A stretch of 64,000 bases of DNA from Parapristionchus giblindavisi. Lineage: Eukaryota; Nematoda; Chromadorea; Rhabditida; Diplogasteridae. The notes beneath the pieces are model-generated. The model was not told where the DNA came from, did not search any database, and saw nothing but the letters and a program-made list of their open reading frames with translations. The translations under genes and the position numbers were made by a program. The stretch spans positions 583,001 through 647,000 of the forward strand of contig CALSFV010000007.1 of NCBI GenBank assembly GCA_943737045.1, read 5' to 3'. Below are positions 59,904 through 64,000 of this stretch, in pieces (within the stretch, counting starts at the first letter, position 1; every line of letters begins with the position of its first letter).

Positions 59904-60352
59904 ATGGTGGAGACGACAATCGGCCATGAGAGACACCTCACTACAAGCTGACATCGTATCCAGTATGTGCTTGGATGACTTATAATATTATCTGTAGTTT
60001 GGTCTTTGATCTCTCAATATTCTTAGTAGTTTGACTACCATATTCCACTTTACTTTCATCATTAGTTTCATTATATTGAGAGTTTAAACAGTGAATAAAT
60101 AAGTACGAATAGGTACGGCGTGACTCCTTTCATTACTCCCGTTGTAGGGAACGTCTGAAACTTTAAACTACCCGTAGTTTGATCTTTAATCTCAAAGATA
60201 TCTGTAGTGTGGTCGTTTACCGTTTCCAGATCATGGTAAAATCTAGTTTGATCTTTGATCTTCTTCTAGGAGTGATGTTCCCGCTGCTCTTCATCTGCTT
60301 CAATATCTCATATTGGTCAAGATACCGTAATCCTCAAGTGAGCGATGACTAA
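59904..60352 (+). pseudogene. Last two exons of the chloride channel, duplicated fragment
   Basis: Exons 59904-59962 and 60270-60352 repeat the end of the channel gene, encoding [17 protein letters not shown] and the fourth membrane helix [17 protein letters not shown] to the stop. Upstream, the unit joins the truncated T-protein gene, so none of the ligand-binding or pore exons are present. It cannot make a channel by itself. Transcription reading through from unit 1 could in principle use it as an alternative 3' end with the same protein sequence. Confidence 0.85.
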
Positions 60353-61111
60353 TCGATATCATCGACTCCCACAAAGAAAATCCTGTTCTCTTCTACAAGA
60401 GAACACATGATCCATACTGTACAACTAGTACCCTAACACTGTGCTCCTACAGTATCCCTACTCCATTGTATCCTGCCGTACGCCTACAGTATATCATGTA
60501 GTCGTTCTACAGTACCCTAAAACAATACTTCTACAGTATCCCTATTCTATTAGTCTACGCTCAATCAATCAATACAGTACGGGTTGCACCGATTGAGATA
60601 CAACGAATCCCCCAATCTAGTCCCGATTCAATCAATACTCTTATCGTTATTTTCAATCGATTCTCAAAACACGCAATCACCGGTACCGTGATCACTCTTA
60701 CCGTAACCAATTTATTATCGTGAACTGAGCTTGGAACAACGATAAGGCAATAAAGAGATTTGTATATAAAATATTTCTATATTGTGACTCAAGCAACTAC
60801 AAAAATTATCAAAAAATAATATCTGAAATCTACTAAAGGAATGTGAGAGTAATCCTACTGAACAAAGATCAGAGACCGAAATGGGCGGAGCCTACATATT
60901 ATCGATTGGATAACTTCTCATTTCTTGAAATAATATTTGGTGGGGACGAAGGGCAAAAAATATCTCAAATCTACTAATGGAAAGTGAGCGTTCCTACATA
61001 ACTTATCGATTGAGTGAAAAGAACAAAGATCTAAATGAGTGGAGCCTACTAACAAGTGGATGGTCTGAGGAAACATATCGTGAAGATCGGGTGCCTCAGA
61101 CTATTCCCTAG

Positions 61112-61231
61112 CACAGCGTTCTCATGACTTTCAAAGCAAGAACGACCGCTCAACATACAAACTCTCTCGAATACAATGGTCTCTCCTTTGTCTTGCTTTG
61201 GAAGAAAAATGGCTTGGACCAGAATACTGTG
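61112..61231. mobile_element. 120 bp inverted-repeat element (family C), copy 3
   Basis: This copy arises from the tandem duplication of the element at 53289-53408, with the same CTAG flanks at 61108-61111 and 61232-61235. Confidence 0.85.
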
Positions 61232-62173
61232 CTAGTAACAAGAAGCTTGTCTCCAATGTATTTTCATTGGCTCAAAATGCACACATAAGTGTCTCCATTT
61301 GCCGCGCTCTCTCGTCTTTCTCTGCTGCCTTGTCCACTCTTTCTATTTTAATAATATACTTTATGCGGTGCAAAAGTAAAGTATAATAGTTGATAGATTA
61401 TTTGATATGTAGTTGAGTACGCATAAATACGATTACACGACTTTCTCACATTACCTTTAGAGGTTGTTTTGAATGCTCTTTTGTTCCGTGTTTTAGTGTT
61501 TGCAGAATTGGCAGTGCTCACTGATGAAACCTCTCAGTCCCCAATGATCCTATGTGATGTTCAAATATCGTCAAGAAAAGAAACAGGACATTAGTAAACG
61601 GCTTGTGAAAAGTGGAGAATTTTCGCGTCTTTCCTTTACATTTCGCAACATTGGAACAAGAAATACGCAGAACATAGGGCACTTGAGAGTGTTTATAGTT
61701 TTTTCTTCTGTTTGGAGTGCGTCTGCCCATGTTCATCCCCTTTTTCTTCAGACAAAAGTAAGAAGTGGTGAAGTACTAGAAATAAGTGCTAGAGTATAAG
61801 TGCTAGAGTCCAGACGGCTAGAAGGCGTAGAGAATGTGAAGAATTGAAATAGTAAATTACAGCCGCAATGCCAGAATCTATTTATTTATAAAGGGAGATT
61901 CTAAATTTATATTATTTATATTTCTGTAATATATTTGAAATATATTTGATTGAAGGATCACTCTTACCGTAACCAATTTATCGTGAACTGAGCTTGAAAC
62001 AACGATATGGCAATAAAGAGATTCGTACATAAAGTATATCTATATTGTTACTCTAATAACAAAAATGAACAAAAAACAATGTCTCAAATCTACTAAAGGA
62101 ATGTGAGAGTAGTCCTACTGAACAAAGATCAAAGACCGAAATGGGCGGAGCCTATTATCGATTGAATAACTGT

Positions 62174-63762
62174 TCATTTCTTGAAATAATATTTGGTGGG
62201 CACGAAGGGCATTTTGGTCACGGTAACGCCCGTCTGTTTCTGTCCAAAATCAACGACTAGTTGAGTGCCGGCCTATAAAACGATTTATTAAATCAATAAA
62301 TACAATATGGATATTTCCTCTCGCTATCATCGGATGAAGTTTTGTATGACGATATATTTATATTCTTTTTGACGTCATCGTACTCGGAATGTTTATAATA
62401 GGGAAAATGAGACACACGTTTTCAAGTACAGTAACAGACATCGTAATTGAAAGGTCAAATTTCCTAGTTAGTCAACCACTCCAATCCATGTTCAAACTAC
62501 AAACTACGACATACAGTACTCTTGCAGCATACCTTGGAGTCGATTTTGTCCACATAGGCGATGGCAATGTTCTTGCCAAGACAGGGTGATGGGCAACCGG
62601 AAGTGACGTAGCCTACGGCGGCCTTATCAATTGGATGGACGATGGGGGCGTGGCCTGAAAAGAGAGAAAGGATACGATAGGTGATTAATTATTGATCGAT
62701 AGGCACTATACTTTCCCAGTTGATCATACGTGGGCACCACTGCCGCTAGCGGCAATACACCCCCGATTTTTGGCACCCGACCCCCCGATTTTCCAAAAAA
62801 AATCACTCAAAATGGCGTATAAATGCTCCATTTTTTTGCTTCCTACCCCCCCCCCCCCGATTTTCATTTCCAGCGGCAATGGCCGCCCACGTATGCAGTT
62901 GATCCACACCGTCTCGTTCGACAGCAAATATACTTGTTTTAGGAGCAAATACAAACATAATGTCCCAAACTTTGTATATCACTCAAGCATATTTTCAATT
63001 TCGCAATTTTTCAGTTTTATGGAATCCACCGCCTACGCTTGTGACGTCACGTTTGCCGACAAACGGTTTTTTGCGCTTCATGAATACGTATACAGGACGT
63101 GTAAGTCACAAGTGACAGGAAGTTGTCGTGTTCCCGTCTCGCAAATGTAACACCGCATAAATTTCACTTATTTGTACCTCTAGGAGCTCTTCCAGGCTCA
63201 GCGATCAGTCCAACTCTCTGCTTCTGCCACTTCTTACTCGTCAACTGCTCGATAATCTTCTCGGCGCCGGGGAATCCCAGCGTCTGACGGCGTCTCTTGG
63301 CTGACAATATAAATTCGTATACTGATTAAATGATTTTTAGATAGACGAAATGAATGGAAGAGCATGGAAAGGGTAACTGATTATTCCACACTTCATTTAT
63401 TAATTAATCTTATGAGTAATTAATTCGTTTATAATCGACTACTCGTAATGAACAAAACATAAAACATTTTTCAATCAATCGATCGGAAAATAAAATCATA
63501 CATTGCCATACCCTCGCAATGCGAGGATTGGCCGACTATATAAGGCCCATTTTAGACCTCTTGATGCGAAAGGAAGCTAAAATGACGATTTTTAAGCGAA
63601 AATAACGAATTTTGTGAATCAACCCACCCTATTTCGAGAATTGACCCACTATATAAAAAACGGCGAGGGTACCGAAAATGTATGAAATAAAATAATCAAA
63701 CGAACCAATAGTGAACGCCAGTCCGGCCTCCACAGGAGTGGTCTTCTCATCGATGTCATTGC
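62174..63762 (-). CDS. gcst-1: Aminomethyltransferase (glycine cleavage T-protein), 3' part of second copy
   Basis: Four 3' exons are inside the window: 63762-63706, 63300-63178, 62654-62533 and 62272-62174 (TGA). They encode [19 protein letters not shown], the [19 protein letters not shown] segment, [18 protein letters not shown] and the C-terminal [13 protein letters not shown]. The protein sequence matches the truncated copy at 54351-58977 in these exons. The remaining 5' exons lie to the right of the window. Since this copy is the outer one on its strand, it is the one that can retain the true N-terminus and promoter, and so probably the functional gene. Its role is in mitochondrial glycine breakdown with P-, H- and L-proteins. 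Confidence 0.88.
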
Positions 63763-64000
63763 CTGATATGGATAATAATAAGTTGTTTTGGCGAGATAAA
63801 ATCGACGCGGAATTGGCTTGCTATTGAAGTTAATCTAATTTGGGATACTCTTGAAACAGGATTTCGCCTGGTAATTTTTTTTAAATCTTGGCGTGGCAAA
63901 ATCGAAGTTTTTCGATGGAACAACAACAAAAAAAGGAAATATGGGCGCAATACAGAAAAATCTGGATGTCGTGTAGGTCGCATGAATGTTAAAGTAAGTG

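Larger units (their letters stand above)
58978..64000. repeat. Tandem duplication, unit 2 (continues beyond window)
   Basis: This repeats 51155 onward almost exactly, with offset 7823 up to the poly-C run and 7815 beyond it. It runs to the right edge without a visible end. It carries the channel tail fragment, a 120 bp family C element and the second T-protein copy. Confidence 0.9.

Overview
The window looks like part of a nematode nuclear chromosome. The genes have many short exons, introns ending in TTTCAG or TTGCAG, and start codons placed directly after an acceptor-like TTGCAG, as expected for spliced-leader addition. The protein families present are a GLD-1/Quaking-type STAR protein, a glutamate-gated chloride channel and small four-helix membrane proteins. 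A clade V worm of the Pristionchus type is my guess only. All exon models were built by hand from splice sites, reading phase and family knowledge.

Layout. 1-1144 (minus): RBM7-like RRM protein, running off the left edge. 2514-6111 (plus): RRM plus Tudor protein, with a non-LTR retrotransposon remnant in one intron. 7133-10763 (plus): STAR/KH RNA-binding protein, closest in my memory to GLD-1. Three RNA-binding protein genes therefore sit side by side. 12482-13632 (minus): small unrecognised gene. 13633-20121: gene-poor DNA. 20122-22104 (plus): neurensin-like two-helix membrane protein. 22105-27028: repeats, including a hexamer minisatellite and two palindromic TA-flanked elements. 27029-32533 (plus): small four-helix membrane protein whose 3' splice site received a 4.76 kb palindromic hAT-type insertion. 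32534-36158: tRNA-Leu(AAG), tRNA-Ile(AAT), a GC-rich inverted-repeat element and other repeats. 36159-52529 (plus): a glutamate-gated chloride channel spread over 16 kb, its introns loaded with mobile elements, including a decayed Tc1-like copy and a 1.9 kb TTAA-flanked fold-back. 54351-58977 and 62174-63762 (minus): two copies of the glycine cleavage T-protein gene.

The right end is a tandem duplication with a 7823 bp period (51155-58977, then 58978 to the edge). It cuts both the channel gene and the T-protein gene. The outer copy of each can be complete, while the inner copies are a 5'-truncated T-protein and the last two exons of the channel. The copies are almost identical, so the event is either very recent or an assembly artefact.

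The most unusual structure is the hAT-type palindrome. Its 8 bp target duplication contains the host 3' splice site, so the gene now has two acceptors 4770 bp apart. Nested insertions in its arms allow part of its history to be ordered. I found no new enzymatic or defence system; the novelty lies in genome rearrangement and intron invasion.
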